Part shown: in pieces, positions 25,450-34,178 of the stretch | Position numbering within the stretch: position 1 is the first letter of the stretch | Layout of the letters: each line of letters starts with the position of its first letter | Assembly: GCF_014145505.1 (NCBI RefSeq) | Contig: NZ_JACIUZ010000039.1 | Location: 1 to 37,995, forward strand | Length of the DNA: 37,995 bases | Source: Limosilactobacillus fastidiosus | Lineage (GTDB): Bacteria; Bacillota; Bacilli; Lactobacillales; Lactobacillaceae | Direction: 5' to 3' | Made by a program: the position numbers and the translations under genes | Notes under the pieces: model-generated | Databases searched by the model: none | What the model was told of the DNA's origin: nothing | Seen by the model: only the letters and a program-made list of their open reading frames with translations

Positions 25450-26310
25450 ATGGTTTATTTACTCGCATTAATCCCAGCGCTTGGTTGGGGGCTGATGCCA
25501 TTAATCACTGGTAAGATTGGTGGTTCAGCTGTTAATCAGATGTTCGGTATCGGTGCCGGTGCAACAATTGTTGGCTTGATTGCGTATGTCACTACTCAAC
25601 CAACTGTCAGCACAACCGCCTTCTGGTTCTCAGTATTGTGTGGTGCCTTATGGACAATTGGTCAGATTGGGCAATTCGTTTCCTTTAAGCGGATGGGTGT
25701 TTCTAACACAATGCCACTCTCAACTGTTTTCCAATTAGTTGGTAACTCATTGATTGGGGTTATCATTTTTGGAGAATGGCACAGTGCTCGGGCTTTGACT
25801 ATTGGGTTCATTGCCTTAGCAATTGTTATTATTGGTGCTTTGATGACATCAGTATCTGATGGTAATTCTGACAAGAAGGTTACCACGAGTAACTTCATCT
25901 TCTTGTTAGTAACCACTATTGGTTTTTGGGTATACTCCACTTTCCCAAAGATACCAATTGTTGCTCATGAAAGTGCCGAGGGGATTTTCCTCCCAGAAAT
26001 GCTTGGGATCTTACTTGGTTCCGTGATTTATGCAATCTGCTCTGGTAATGCTTCATCCTTCAAGCAAAAGGAACAGTACTTAAACATTCTTGGTGGCTTA
26101 TCATGGGGAATTGCTGCCTTTGCTTATATCTTTTCAGCTAAGGATCTTGGTGTTACTGAAGCATTCATCTTCACCCAATTAAACGTTATTATCGCAACAT
26201 TTGGTGGTATCTGGTTCCTTCACGAACATAAGAGTCACCGTGAAATGACTTATACTATTTGGGGAATTGTTTTAATTGTTGTTGGTAGTATCGTAACCGC
26301 CTTCGCATAG
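25450..26310 (+). CDS. glcU: GRP-family sugar (glucose) uptake protein
   Basis: Ten-helix membrane transporter of 286 residues in the GRP/drug-metabolite-transporter superfamily; members in lactobacilli are annotated as glucose uptake protein GlcU, a non-PTS permease. The N terminus MVYLLALIPALGWGLMPLITGKIGG and a duplicated five-helix layout support this. AGGAG precedes ATG 25450; the open frame back to 25378 is promoter sequence. The cre box implies catabolite control. Ribose uptake (RbsU-type) is the alternative substrate. Confidence 0.87.
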   Translation: MVYLLALIPALGWGLMPLITGKIGGSAVNQMFGIGAGATIVGLIAYVTTQPTVSTTAFWFSVLCGALWTIGQIGQFVSFKRMGVSNTMPLSTVFQLVGNSLIGVIIFGEWHSARALTIGFIALAIVIIGALMTSVSDGNSDKKVTTSNFIFLLVTTIGFWVYSTFPKIPIVAHESAEGIFLPEMLGILLGSVIYAICSGNASSFKQKEQYLNILGGLSWGIAAFAYIFSAKDLGVTEAFIFTQLNVIIATFGGIWFLHEHKSHREMTYTIWGIVLIVVGSIVTAFA

Positions 26311-26353
26311 AGATTAAATCAAAATAAAAGCAGATCAAAGAGAGTATGTAATT

Positions 26354-26398
26354 AAAGGAGAAAAACAAGGAAGCCGCGGGCTAACGTTTTTCTCCTTT
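26354..26398 (+). terminator. Terminator after the sugar uptake gene
   Basis: AAAGGAGAAAAAC (26354-26366) pairs with GTTTTTCTCCTTT (26386-26398), followed by more T. Confidence 0.9.
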
Positions 26399-26460
26399 TT
26401 ATTTTCTGTATAATTTCTATATAATAGGTAGAGGATTAATGTAGAGTTAGGATAATTAAA

Positions 26461-27192
26461 ATGAAGACATGTCAGAAATGTAATACTGTGAATAGTGATG
26501 ATGCTTTGTTTTGTCGTAATTGTGGGGCAAAACTATCAGGAATGTTTGCCTTAGTTTGCTCCAATTGCGGAAAGGTTTCGCCAATCGGAACCAAGGAGTG
26601 CCCAGTCTGTCATACACCCTTAAAGCAGGCAAAGTTGCGAACAATGCCAATGACGAATCATGTTCACTCTCGCCATAAGCGGTTGATTAAAATTATTAGT
26701 TAGCTTGGCGCAATTCTCCTTTTTATTCTAACTTCGTACTATATTATCTCGACTCGCCAATTATTTGTGACGGAACGGTCTACTGGCTATTACGGCTTAC
26801 AGTTAATTTACCTTGATCGGCATCGAAAGCGCCTATACACAAGTTATTATGTAATTAATCAGACAGATAAGCGACCGGATAATTACCACTTACCCGTTGC
26901 CTATATTGGGCAGACGACAACCAACAAGCGACTAATTAGGACGATTAATGTTGGCAAGATGCGTAAGTTGTATCAACAAAGTAACCAGCGGGGGCAAATT
27001 ATTATGAATCTGCACAACACAATAATAACTACCCCGCGACAGATCGATATTAAGTTAACACGAAAGGATAATCACGTTTCTGGATGGGAATTGTTCGATC
27101 CGCCAGAAGATAAGAGTTATTCAGTCAAAGTTAGTGGGCAGCCCAAGGTTTGCTATATTGACATAAACATTATTATTACAAACACGGGATAA
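26461..27192 (+). pseudogene. Double zinc-ribbon membrane protein, split by an in-frame amber codon
   Basis: One continuous frame of 244 codons is interrupted only by TAG at 26701-26703. The first 80 residues hold two zinc ribbons (C4/C7/C18/C21 and C33/C36/C47/C50) and a basic tail. Right after the TAG the frame reads LGAILLFILTSYYIISTRQLF, a good transmembrane helix, then about 140 residues of beta-rich domain from codon 103 on (GTG 26767). Zinc ribbon, helix and extracytoplasmic domain is a common architecture in lactobacilli. The break is therefore either a nonsense mutation, a readthrough site or a sequencing error. As it stands a soluble 80-residue zinc-ribbon protein is made; no ribosome site is seen for the second half. 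Function unknown. Confidence 0.75.
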
Positions 27193-27201
27193 GGGATAAG
27201 A

Positions 27202-27233
27202 AAAAGACCGACGATGAATTTCGTCGGTCTTTT
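27202..27233. terminator. Bidirectional terminator
   Basis: AAAAGACCGACGA (27202-27214) pairs perfectly with TCGTCGGTCTTTT (27221-27233), between convergent genes. Confidence 0.92.
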
Positions 27234-27235
27234 AC

Positions 27236-28522
27236 TTAATCGGTCAGCTTTTTCCCAACTGCTCCGTGGATAATCAATACCTGCTCAACCCAGTGATGGT
27301 TAGCGGAAAGATTATGTTGAATGAATGGGTACTTAGCAAGTAAGATACGGAGATTCCGTAAACCTAATGAATGACGGCCACTAGACAAGCCCTTAAAACT
27401 TCCAGAAAGTTTTTGAAGATCAACCCGTTCTTCGCTTGTGGAGTTGCCAATCACGATATATTCGGCGTCATCCTTAGTAAAGAAGCTAAAGTTAATCTGC
27501 TTCTTTTCTGATTGAACCGCAGCGTTAATTGCATTGTCAAATAAGATTGAAATCATTCGGAGAATATCAACTTGCTCAACAGTGTGAGGCAGTTTGATCG
27601 GGTCAACTACCTCAACGGTCACGTTGATCTGTTTATCAATTGCTGTTACGACTTTACTGTAAACCAGACTCTTTACTTCAAGGTCCTCAATGTTCTTGAG
27701 GTGCCCGAGGACAGCCGTTCGGCTTCCAAGCTTATCGTTTGTCGGGAGGACGATCTGATTAAAGAGTTTGCGGACATCCGCAATCGTTCCTGTTTGGATC
27801 GCATCCCGAAGACTTAAAAGAATGTTTTTATAATCATGACGGAAACGGCGTAGATCGTCGTACATCGATTCAATATGACTAGTGTAGGTCTGTAAGTTTG
27901 CTAATTCTACTGCTTGGTTAGTTGCTAGGTCTCGGTAAGTAAAGTAGTTCGCGCTGATCTTCATGGTTACCATTGTAATCACCATGTAGAGGATAAGGAT
28001 CAGAAGGTAAACTGGCATGGAGAACTTCAAAATTTGGTAGTGGTAGCCAAAGCGGACCAACTCAAAACTAGCGAAGAAAATATTAACAATCCATGCAAAG
28101 AGTTGGCGTTGGCGGATAACTACTTGAGTGTACTTTTGGTAAGATTTTAAGAATGGCTTTAAGAGAAGATAGGTCAGGTATCCTTCAACAAGTAAAATGA
28201 AGTTAGCACCCCAATTACTGAACGCCATTGTCGTTTCTGGGGAGATGGAACTATAGATACCTAACACGATGGGTCCAATAAATGCCTGAACTATATTTAA
28301 GGAAAGGCAAGCAAAAATAAAGTTGCTAGCGACGAAAGTAAAAGTAATATTGCGGTGAACAACAAAGAAGTAAATAAGGAGAGAAATTACGATAAGCTTC
28401 ATGTAGGTAAGGGGAATGGAATTAATAAGCGAAAGACCAATAAAGGCATTAATCAGGTAAAGCCACCAGGGACTTTTGAGCTTTGTCAAGAGCTGGAATA
28501 GTAACAACTCAATAACTGACAC
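27236..28522 (-). CDS. GHKL-type sensor histidine kinase (AgrC/HPK10-like)
   Basis: Membrane kinase of 428 residues from the GTG at 28522. About six transmembrane helices fill residues 1-195, the arrangement of peptide-pheromone receptors. A dimerisation helix then carries the phospho-acceptor H229 in RRFRHDYKN, and a GHKL ATPase domain follows (LFDNAINAAV, GLGLRNLRILL). This type pairs with LytTR regulators, and one is encoded just upstream at 28710-29465. The start is unsure: the GTG has no good ribosome site, and the same frame is open a further 42 codons upstream with a hydrophobic stretch but no ATG, GTG or TTG. The signal peptide or pheromone gene is not evident. Confidence 0.87.
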   Translation of the reverse strand: MSVIELLLFQLLTKLKSPWWLYLINAFIGLSLINSIPLTYMKLIVISLLIYFFVVHRNITFTFVASNFIFACLSLNIVQAFIGPIVLGIYSSISPETTMAFSNWGANFILLVEGYLTYLLLKPFLKSYQKYTQVVIRQRQLFAWIVNIFFASFELVRFGYHYQILKFSMPVYLLILILYMVITMVTMKISANYFTYRDLATNQAVELANLQTYTSHIESMYDDLRRFRHDYKNILLSLRDAIQTGTIADVRKLFNQIVLPTNDKLGSRTAVLGHLKNIEDLEVKSLVYSKVVTAIDKQINVTVEVVDPIKLPHTVEQVDILRMISILFDNAINAAVQSEKKQINFSFFTKDDAEYIVIGNSTSEERVDLQKLSGSFKGLSSGRHSLGLRNLRILLAKYPFIQHNLSANHHWVEQVLIIHGAVGKKLTD

Positions 28523-28655
28523 AATTAATGGGTTAATAGCTTTCCAAATGATTACTATGAGGGGATCATTTGGGAGAAAATAATGAATGATAATTACACC
28601 ACCTAAATAAAAAATACATGAACTATCATACCACGAGATTAACTTCTCTTACGGG

Positions 28656-28690
28656 AAAATCCCATTAGCGAGAAATACTAATGGGATTTT
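28656..28690 (-). terminator. Terminator-like hairpin between LytTR regulator and kinase
   Basis: AAAATCCCATTAG (28656-28668) and CTAATGGGATTTT (28678-28690) pair perfectly. On the minus strand it follows the regulator stop codon, with only four T before CCC, so it may end or attenuate transcription into the kinase gene. Confidence 0.65.
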
Positions 28691-28709
28691 ACTTATGCTT
28701 TTATTTCTG

Positions 28710-29465
28710 TCAATTAGCGTCTTGGGGATGCTTTAATCGGCGGACAAGCTTAAAGAAATCACGTGCTTGCCGCCGGGAGACTGGGCAGGTCAAGCCATTG
28801 TAAAACTCAATCTGTCGAGTATAAAAATCGACGTTCTTCACTGTATGGGGATTAACAAGATAACTGCGATGGACCCGATAAAAGCGGGGATCATTCTTTA
28901 TGATTTCTCGTAAATTCTGATGAATTTCAATTGTCTGCCGGTCAGTCGTGTAAATTGTTGCCGAATGAGTATTGCCATTATTTGATTTGAAGAAGCAGAT
29001 ATCATCTAGCAGGATCGTGTTGACCCTTTTGTAGCTCTTATAGTGGAAAACATTAGCTTGCTGTAGTTGTGGGCGGTGAGTAATTAAACGAAAATCCTTC
29101 AAGAGTTCTTGATGGATATCATCTTGATCCTTGGAAATAAAGTCGAGAGCCTGAACACGGTACTTATAGGTGGTGTAGAGTAATTCATCATGGACGGTGA
29201 TAAAGATGATGATCGCGTCCGGATCTGACTGCCGAATCAATTGTCCCAGTTGGAGGCCCGCTCTTTTATTATAGTTAATTTGTAAATCAAGGATGTAGAT
29301 GTTTTCTGGTCCTGGCTCTGGCAGTGCGTGAGTAATACTGGTTGTTGAGTCAAAGGTTAAGATCAGTGAATCATTTAAAGCTAGCTTTGTAATTATTTTT
29401 TCGGTAATAGATTTTAATTCTGTTAATTGTTGAACATCATCTTCCATAATAAACACCTTTAACAT
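28710..29465 (-). CDS. LytTR-family response regulator (copy 1)
   Basis: Response regulator of 251 residues. The receiver (about 1-125) has MEDD at the N terminus, phospho-acceptor D in NIYILDLQINYNKRAG and a late SKDQ segment. The C-terminal LytTR DNA-binding domain (about 145-250) shows VFHYKSYKRVNTILLDDICF and RFYRVHRSYLVNPHTV. The start is ATG 29465 with GGAGGGG 6 nt upstream. Together with the GHKL kinase downstream it forms an AgrA/AgrC-like pair. It is divergent from the LPXTG protein gene, and a paralogue lies at 35577-36317 sharing RAGLQL, VHDE and YTTYKYRV. Confidence 0.94.
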   Translation of the reverse strand: MLKVFIMEDDVQQLTELKSITEKIITKLALNDSLILTFDSTTSITHALPEPGPENIYILDLQINYNKRAGLQLGQLIRQSDPDAIIIFITVHDELLYTTYKYRVQALDFISKDQDDIHQELLKDFRLITHRPQLQQANVFHYKSYKRVNTILLDDICFFKSNNGNTHSATIYTTDRQTIEIHQNLREIIKNDPRFYRVHRSYLVNPHTVKNVDFYTRQIEFYNGLTCPVSRRQARDFFKLVRRLKHPQDAN

Positions 29466-29801
29466 TCTTACCCCTCCGTAACCTATATATCCCACTATAA
29501 ATTAGTGGGGGGGGTAGAATCCACCGCTCTATCAACATTTCGCGGAAAAAGTAAGCTAAAGCTGAAAACTGTGAAGGAAGTTTTTCAGGGGATGGTTTAA
29601 AAACGAAAGGGGTAAAATTATGTGCTTTTAGGCAAAAAAGTGCAATGATTCACTACATTTCAGTTATCGGTAACCAAATTTCATCTAAGATGTAGCCGAT
29701 TTGAGAATCTGTCGAGAAATTGTTTTCCTCCCGATTAGTTCGAAGTAAGCTAAAAAGAGTAATAGAAATTAAATCTTTTATACAGGGAGCGAGGAAAAAT
29801 A
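29466..29801. promoter_or_regulatory. Divergent regulatory region between LytTR gene 1 and the LPXTG gene
   Basis: These 336 bases hold no gene. They contain a hairpin beside a run of eight G (CCCACTA 29491-29497 with TAGTGGG 29503-29509), a dyad CTGAAAA (29562-29568) with TTTTCAG (29582-29588), and an 11-bp direct repeat AGTAAGCTAAA at 29550-29560 and 29744-29754. The dyad recurs upstream of the second LytTR gene. Confidence 0.6.
29562..29588. promoter_or_regulatory. Shared LytTR-gene dyad, copy 1
   Basis: CTGAAAA and TTTTCAG flank 13 bp, and GGGATGG follows. It lies 97 nt upstream of the LytTR 1 start and 214 nt upstream of the LPXTG gene. The same dyad and the GGGATGG sequence recur at 36402-36440. 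Confidence 0.55.
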
Positions 29802-32078
29802 ATGTCTAAGACCAAGAAGATTTTGACCACGACCGCTGCAGTTGCTGCGGCAACTACTGGTGCCATGGTCGCTACAACTGCTCATGCTGATACTACGACA
29901 ACGAGTGCTCAAGCTAAGCAATCAAGTGTGAGCGCTCAAGACCAATTGAATAACATGCAGGCCCAACACAGCCAAGCCGAAAGCCAAATGGCTAGTGCTA
30001 ACGCTGCAGAAATGGCTTCTGCGACTACCGATACCAACAACCAAGTAGCAAAGTTGCAAGATGAATTAAAGACCAACCAAGCTAGCCAAGCCGCTGAAGA
30101 TGCACCAAAGCTAGCTTCTGGTACTAAGGCCATTAACCAAAAAGCAGAAGAAGCTACCGCTAAGGAAAACGCCAGCTACCAACAAGCCGTTAAGGATCAA
30201 CAAGCTGCTAACAGTGAGGCCATTGCTAACGCAAGTAAGAACATTACCACGCCATTGCAAAAGCAAGGTCTTACTGCTCAAGAAAATCAATTGTACAGCC
30301 AAAATACCCAAAAGCTTGACGCTGAACACCAACAAAAGCTTGACAGCTTAAAGAGTGCTTATGACGAAAACGCCAGTCAATTGAACAGCCAAATTCAAAG
30401 TCAACAAACTAGTGAACAACAAGCTCATGACCAAGCCATCAAGGATGCTAACGCTAAGCTTGATCGCCAAATCAAAGATGCTCAAACTAGTGTTGACAAC
30501 TTACAACAAACTGTTAACAATGACCAAACTGAAGTCACTAACGCTCAAAACGCCGTTAACCAAGCCCAAAGCCAAGTGCAAAGCGCTACTAAGGCACTTA
30601 ATGACGCCAAGGGGGCCAGTCAAACCAGCTCACAAGGTAACTTACCAGACGCTGAAATTGATGATAACGGTGTTGTCCAATTTGATATCTGGAAAGATAC
30701 TAATCCAGCTGACCAACGCAAAGCAACTTTCGATGCTAACGGTCAATTAACTGGTCAAGACGCTATTGAAATCAATGAATTCGCGGCTAATGTACTTAAT
30801 GAAATTCGTCAGCAACTTGGTGCTCCGCTCTTGAAAGTCAACACTAACTCAATTAAGATTGCTAGTGATAGTGCTAAAAACTATCAATTAGCTAACTCTT
30901 ACTGGGGAGGCGGACATGATTATAGTATTCTTAATCGAATTCAAGGTAAATACAACCTATCATCATTTAAGGAAAGCGAAATTGACGGTGGTCATACCGG
31001 TACTACCACAACTATTGCAGATCTTAAAGATCAAATTTACCGAGAATTGATGGAATTCATAAACCAAGATGGTGATTCTAACAATGCGCACAAGAATCAC
31101 CTTCTTGGCATTCATGGCTTCACTAATCAAAACTACTTTGGCATGAACTTCACATCAGATGGCTCTCGTTACTACACCATGTCCTTCAATAACCCAGCTG
31201 ACGCCACTGGCAACTTCTCCTTGGCCACTAACCCAAGCTCCACGCCAGTTGACAATACCGCTGCTCTCACCTCAGCACTCAACTCCGCTAAGACTGCCTT
31301 GTCCTCTGCTAACAGTCACCTTTCATCTGCTAAGACTAAGTTAGCTCATGACACTGACTCTCTAAACGTTGCTAAGACTACTTTAGCAAACCTCAAGAGT
31401 ACCACTCGTCCATCAGATTCTGCTGATACCGACTCTCCAGCCGTTAAGGCTTTGAAGGGCAAGCTGGCTGCTTTAACTTCAACTTACCAAGCTAACGTCA
31501 AGAAAGAAAATGACGCTTACAACCAAGCTAAGATGAAGTTGACTAAGGATCACCAAGCTCGGCTTAACCAAATCAAGAACAAGCCAGAAAATGTTGATGA
31601 CATCAAAACCGCTAATACTAAGAAGCTCGATGAATTAAAGAAGACTCATGAAGCTAACCTGGCTGCTATCAAGGCTGACGCTGAACAACAAATTGCTGCT
31701 TTGAAGCAACAATTAGCCGATTCCCACAATGACGTTAACCAACCAATTATTGATAAGATTAACGCATTGAAGGCTGCCTTAGCTGCAAAGCAAGACCAAC
31801 TCAACCAAAAGTTGGCAGATTTGAAGGCTAACGATGCTGCAGCATACGCTGCTTTGCGTGATAAGTTGATGCCTAAGCAAGTCGTTACCGGTACCGCTAG
31901 TGGTTATCTGACTGCCGGTGGTCAAGTGGTAAGTCTTTCTGCTAAGAGTGGTCATTCTGCTTCTAGTCAAGCTATTGCCTTACCACAAACTGGTAACAAC
32001 AGTTCACTTGCCGCTGCTGTATTAGGTGCGGTTTCAATGATGTTTAGCTTTGGCTTGATGAAGAAACGCGAAATGTAG
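29802..32078 (+). CDS. SEC10/PgrA-like LPXTG-anchored surface protein
   Basis: Cell-wall protein of 758 residues. The signal peptide ends at AHA-DTT (residue 29) and lacks a YSIRK motif. Long Gln/Ala/Lys-rich coiled coils (about 35-270 and 490-715) flank a folded domain (about 320-470) with NEFAANVLNEIRQQLGAPLL and GGGHDYSIL, similar to the CAP-like part of SEC10/PgrA surface exclusion proteins. Sortase motif LPQTG is at 727-731, followed by a helix and KKREM. In enterococci PgrA-type proteins limit conjugation or affect biofilm; many lactobacilli carry chromosomal versions of unknown role. It sits divergent to LytTR regulator 1. Confidence 0.92.
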   Translation: MSKTKKILTTTAAVAAATTGAMVATTAHADTTTTSAQAKQSSVSAQDQLNNMQAQHSQAESQMASANAAEMASATTDTNNQVAKLQDELKTNQASQAAEDAPKLASGTKAINQKAEEATAKENASYQQAVKDQQAANSEAIANASKNITTPLQKQGLTAQENQLYSQNTQKLDAEHQQKLDSLKSAYDENASQLNSQIQSQQTSEQQAHDQAIKDANAKLDRQIKDAQTSVDNLQQTVNNDQTEVTNAQNAVNQAQSQVQSATKALNDAKGASQTSSQGNLPDAEIDDNGVVQFDIWKDTNPADQRKATFDANGQLTGQDAIEINEFAANVLNEIRQQLGAPLLKVNTNSIKIASDSAKNYQLANSYWGGGHDYSILNRIQGKYNLSSFKESEIDGGHTGTTTTIADLKDQIYRELMEFINQDGDSNNAHKNHLLGIHGFTNQNYFGMNFTSDGSRYYTMSFNNPADATGNFSLATNPSSTPVDNTAALTSALNSAKTALSSANSHLSSAKTKLAHDTDSLNVAKTTLANLKSTTRPSDSADTDSPAVKALKGKLAALTSTYQANVKKENDAYNQAKMKLTKDHQARLNQIKNKPENVDDIKTANTKKLDELKKTHEANLAAIKADAEQQIAALKQQLADSHNDVNQPIIDKINALKAALAAKQDQLNQKLADLKANDAAAYAALRDKLMPKQVVTGTASGYLTAGGQVVSLSAKSGHSASSQAIALPQTGNNSSLAAAVLGAVSMMFSFGLMKKREM

Positions 32079-32105
32079 TCAAGTAGGCTGCAAAGTGTAT
32101 GGTCG

Positions 32106-32130
32106 AAGTGCTACGTGAGTAGCACTTTTT
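32106..32130 (+). terminator. Terminator after the LPXTG gene
   Basis: AAGTGCTAC (32106-32114), loop GTGA, GTAGCACTT (32119-32127), then T. Confidence 0.9.
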
Positions 32131-32151
32131 TATATGAAAGGTAAATAGAAT

Positions 32152-33171
32152 ATGCAGAGGAAGAATAGATCCCTCATAATTTTGGGAATAGGAATATCTC
32201 TAGTAACAATTGTTGTGGTCTTTACTCAATTTATATATGGATGGGAAAATGACACTTTAAGTAATGTAATAGGAACATTAGCAGGTGGAATCGGTTCAAT
32301 TATATTTATTTTCTGGCGGTTAGATTACGATAAAAGAAATCAGGAAATACTAGATATCATTAATTTACTAAATTTAATTGATGAATTTCCTACTCTAATT
32401 AGTGAGCAAGTTTTACGCGATTCTTTACGTGAAAAAATAACAGGAATAGCTAATTTTAGAAACATTAGTAAGGTAGTAGAGGAATATCGAAAGGAATTAC
32501 ATGCAGCAATTGATAAAGCTGAAACTAGCCTTCTAGTGGTTGGATATAAGAAGGACTCTAACCTACAACGTTTCTTGCGTGAGACCAATATAGTACAGTT
32601 AACGCTACGTGAGTTGATAGAACTGATTAACCAATGTGAGGGAATTACTCAAGATGAATCGGGTTTGTCAAAAAAAGAACGAGTTTTATTGGTAAGAAAG
32701 GTTGAGCGAAAGAAGTTCTATGTGATTAGTTCATTAAATGACTTGATTAAGGATCTTGAGCAAATCCTTAAAACAGAGGGTGGGGCTTCTGAGATCAACC
32801 TGGATGAAATAATGAAGGAAATAAGTAATTTTAACAAGAAAAAGTACGAACGGATTTTTGAAAAGATTGAAGAAGTTGTCAAGAATATTCAACCAGAACG
32901 AACAGATAAAGAAAACAATGATTGGTATTCGCAATCTAGTATTACTGATAAGGCTGACCTAATTATTCCGGTTATTAATAAGGAAAAATTAACATTACCT
33001 TCTGATTTATCCCGTTATTATCGGGGAAAAGAAAAGTCAGTTGAAGAAGAACAGGAAATCATTAAACATTTCTTATTCTGTATGGCGTTACTAAATAGGG
33101 CAGAGTACTATCAAACAGAGTCTAATAAAGGTATAGAGTATTGTTTTGACTATAAGGCTCCTAAAAACTAA
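32152..33171 (+). CDS. Membrane-anchored helical protein, unknown function
   Basis: I do not recognise this 339-residue protein. Two N-terminal transmembrane helices (about 8-29 and 38-58, the second GTLAGGIGSIIFIFW) are followed by a large, mostly helical cytoplasmic part with charged coiled-coil-like segments (about 60-255). The tail after 280 is more mixed. No enzyme motif is seen. AAAGG precedes the ATG. It begins the cluster of unknown genes behind the LPXTG gene, and its base composition is more AT-rich than the flanking housekeeping genes. Confidence 0.8.
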   Translation: MQRKNRSLIILGIGISLVTIVVVFTQFIYGWENDTLSNVIGTLAGGIGSIIFIFWRLDYDKRNQEILDIINLLNLIDEFPTLISEQVLRDSLREKITGIANFRNISKVVEEYRKELHAAIDKAETSLLVVGYKKDSNLQRFLRETNIVQLTLRELIELINQCEGITQDESGLSKKERVLLVRKVERKKFYVISSLNDLIKDLEQILKTEGGASEINLDEIMKEISNFNKKKYERIFEKIEEVVKNIQPERTDKENNDWYSQSSITDKADLIIPVINKEKLTLPSDLSRYYRGKEKSVEEEQEIIKHFLFCMALLNRAEYYQTESNKGIEYCFDYKAPKN

Positions 33172-33213
33172 TCAGATTAGCTGTCTTATAAGGTCAAGGA
33201 TAAATATAATGAA

Positions 33214-33696
33214 GTGAAAATTATGGATGTAGTAGTATTCATTGTAAGCCTTATTATTGGTGCATATATTGTTAATGACTTATCAAAACCAAATAATTCA
33301 AAGCATTTGGATAGTCAGGATGATAAGCAACTAACGCAAGGACGAGCTTCAGCTACGAAGAAACATATTGAGATTAAGAAGCGGAGCTCGATAGCTACTT
33401 CTTCTAAAACAACAGATGAACGAAATGTTCCGCTTCATGTTAAAAGTGATGAACATAATTTATCGGGATTTGTGGAAAAGATAAATTGGAACAAGACAAA
33501 AAATGGTCAACTTCAATGTTGGATTACCCTTAATGCTGGGAATGAGGAAGTAACTTTGTGTAAGTATATAAACACAAAGTTTAAGGGGCTTATTGAACGC
33601 TATCAAGCAATTGACGATTCAGATTATATCCAAGTTGGATACCGAAAGAAAAATGGGTATCGTAATATAACTGATATGAGGATATTAAAAAAGTAG
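33214..33696 (+). CDS. Small membrane-anchored protein, unknown function
   Basis: Protein of 160 residues, not recognised. One N-terminal hydrophobic segment (about 4-22, VVVFIVSLIIGAYIVNDL) is followed by a basic, Ser/Lys-rich linker to about residue 85. A small beta-type domain then ends the protein (LSGFVEKINWNKTKNGQLQC through VGYRKKNGYRNITDMRI). The start is either GTG 33214 or ATG 33223; neither has an ideal ribosome site. A terminator overlaps its stop codon. It lies 42 bp behind the previous gene and is probably cotranscribed. Confidence 0.75.
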   Translation: MKIMDVVVFIVSLIIGAYIVNDLSKPNNSKHLDSQDDKQLTQGRASATKKHIEIKKRSSIATSSKTTDERNVPLHVKSDEHNLSGFVEKINWNKTKNGQLQCWITLNAGNEEVTLCKYINTKFKGLIERYQAIDDSDYIQVGYRKKNGYRNITDMRILKK

Positions 33697-33723
33697 TTTG
33701 GCACAAAAGCAAACTACTTTTTT
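33687..33723 (+). terminator. Terminator overlapping the end of the 160-residue gene
   Basis: AAAAAAGTAGTTTG (33687-33700) pairs perfectly with CAAACTACTTTTTT (33710-33723). The left arm contains the stop codon. Confidence 0.92.
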
Positions 33724-33767
33724 AATTCGTTGGTACAAATTAATTTAATAGATAGGAGCAAAAGGTA

Positions 33768-34028
33768 ATGGATTTTATACAAAGTTTAGGTGATAACGTT
33801 GGTGGCTTCTTTATGTTACTGGTGATTATTGCGGTTGTTGGGGTAAGTCTTTTCGGTTGGGGAAATTACTTTACTGATGGAAGTAATATTGCATTTGTCC
33901 CTGGTTGCTTTAGTAAAATTTTAATCTGGGGAATTGTTATTACAGTTATTTACTTGGTGGCTGGGTCACAACTATTTGGTTGGGCAGTGTTTGCCATGAT
34001 TATCTATGGTGTATATAAAATAATCTAA
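33768..34028 (+). CDS. Small integral membrane protein, unknown function
   Basis: Protein of 86 residues with two to three hydrophobic segments (about 13-31, 48-66 and 68-84) joined by a short loop (YFTDGSNIAFVPGCF). It has no recognisable family signature. GGAG lies upstream of the ATG. Its size and hydrophobicity would fit a membrane accessory, immunity or toxin-type protein, but nothing in the sequence decides between these. Confidence 0.7.
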   Translation: MDFIQSLGDNVGGFFMLLVIIAVVGVSLFGWGNYFTDGSNIAFVPGCFSKILIWGIVITVIYLVAGSQLFGWAVFAMIIYGVYKII

Positions 34029-34178
34029 ATTTCAGATTACGGTAGACTAAATTCAGTTTAAACATAAGAAGTTAAAAAAACGTTCCAACTATTATTTATT
34101 TCCTAGAAAACTTCGAGTATTTTAAATGAAGTATTATGTATCTTATAGGTCATTGATTCACGAAGAGGGAATATAACG

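Noticed and set aside
30412-30750. 112-codon frame inside the LPXTG protein gene
   Set aside because: It overlaps the coiled-coil repeat region in another frame; the repetitive codon pattern explains it.
33209-33217. Minimal ORF ATG-AAG-TGA overlapping the GTG start at 33214
   Set aside because: Two-codon frames arise easily by chance; nothing supports translation.
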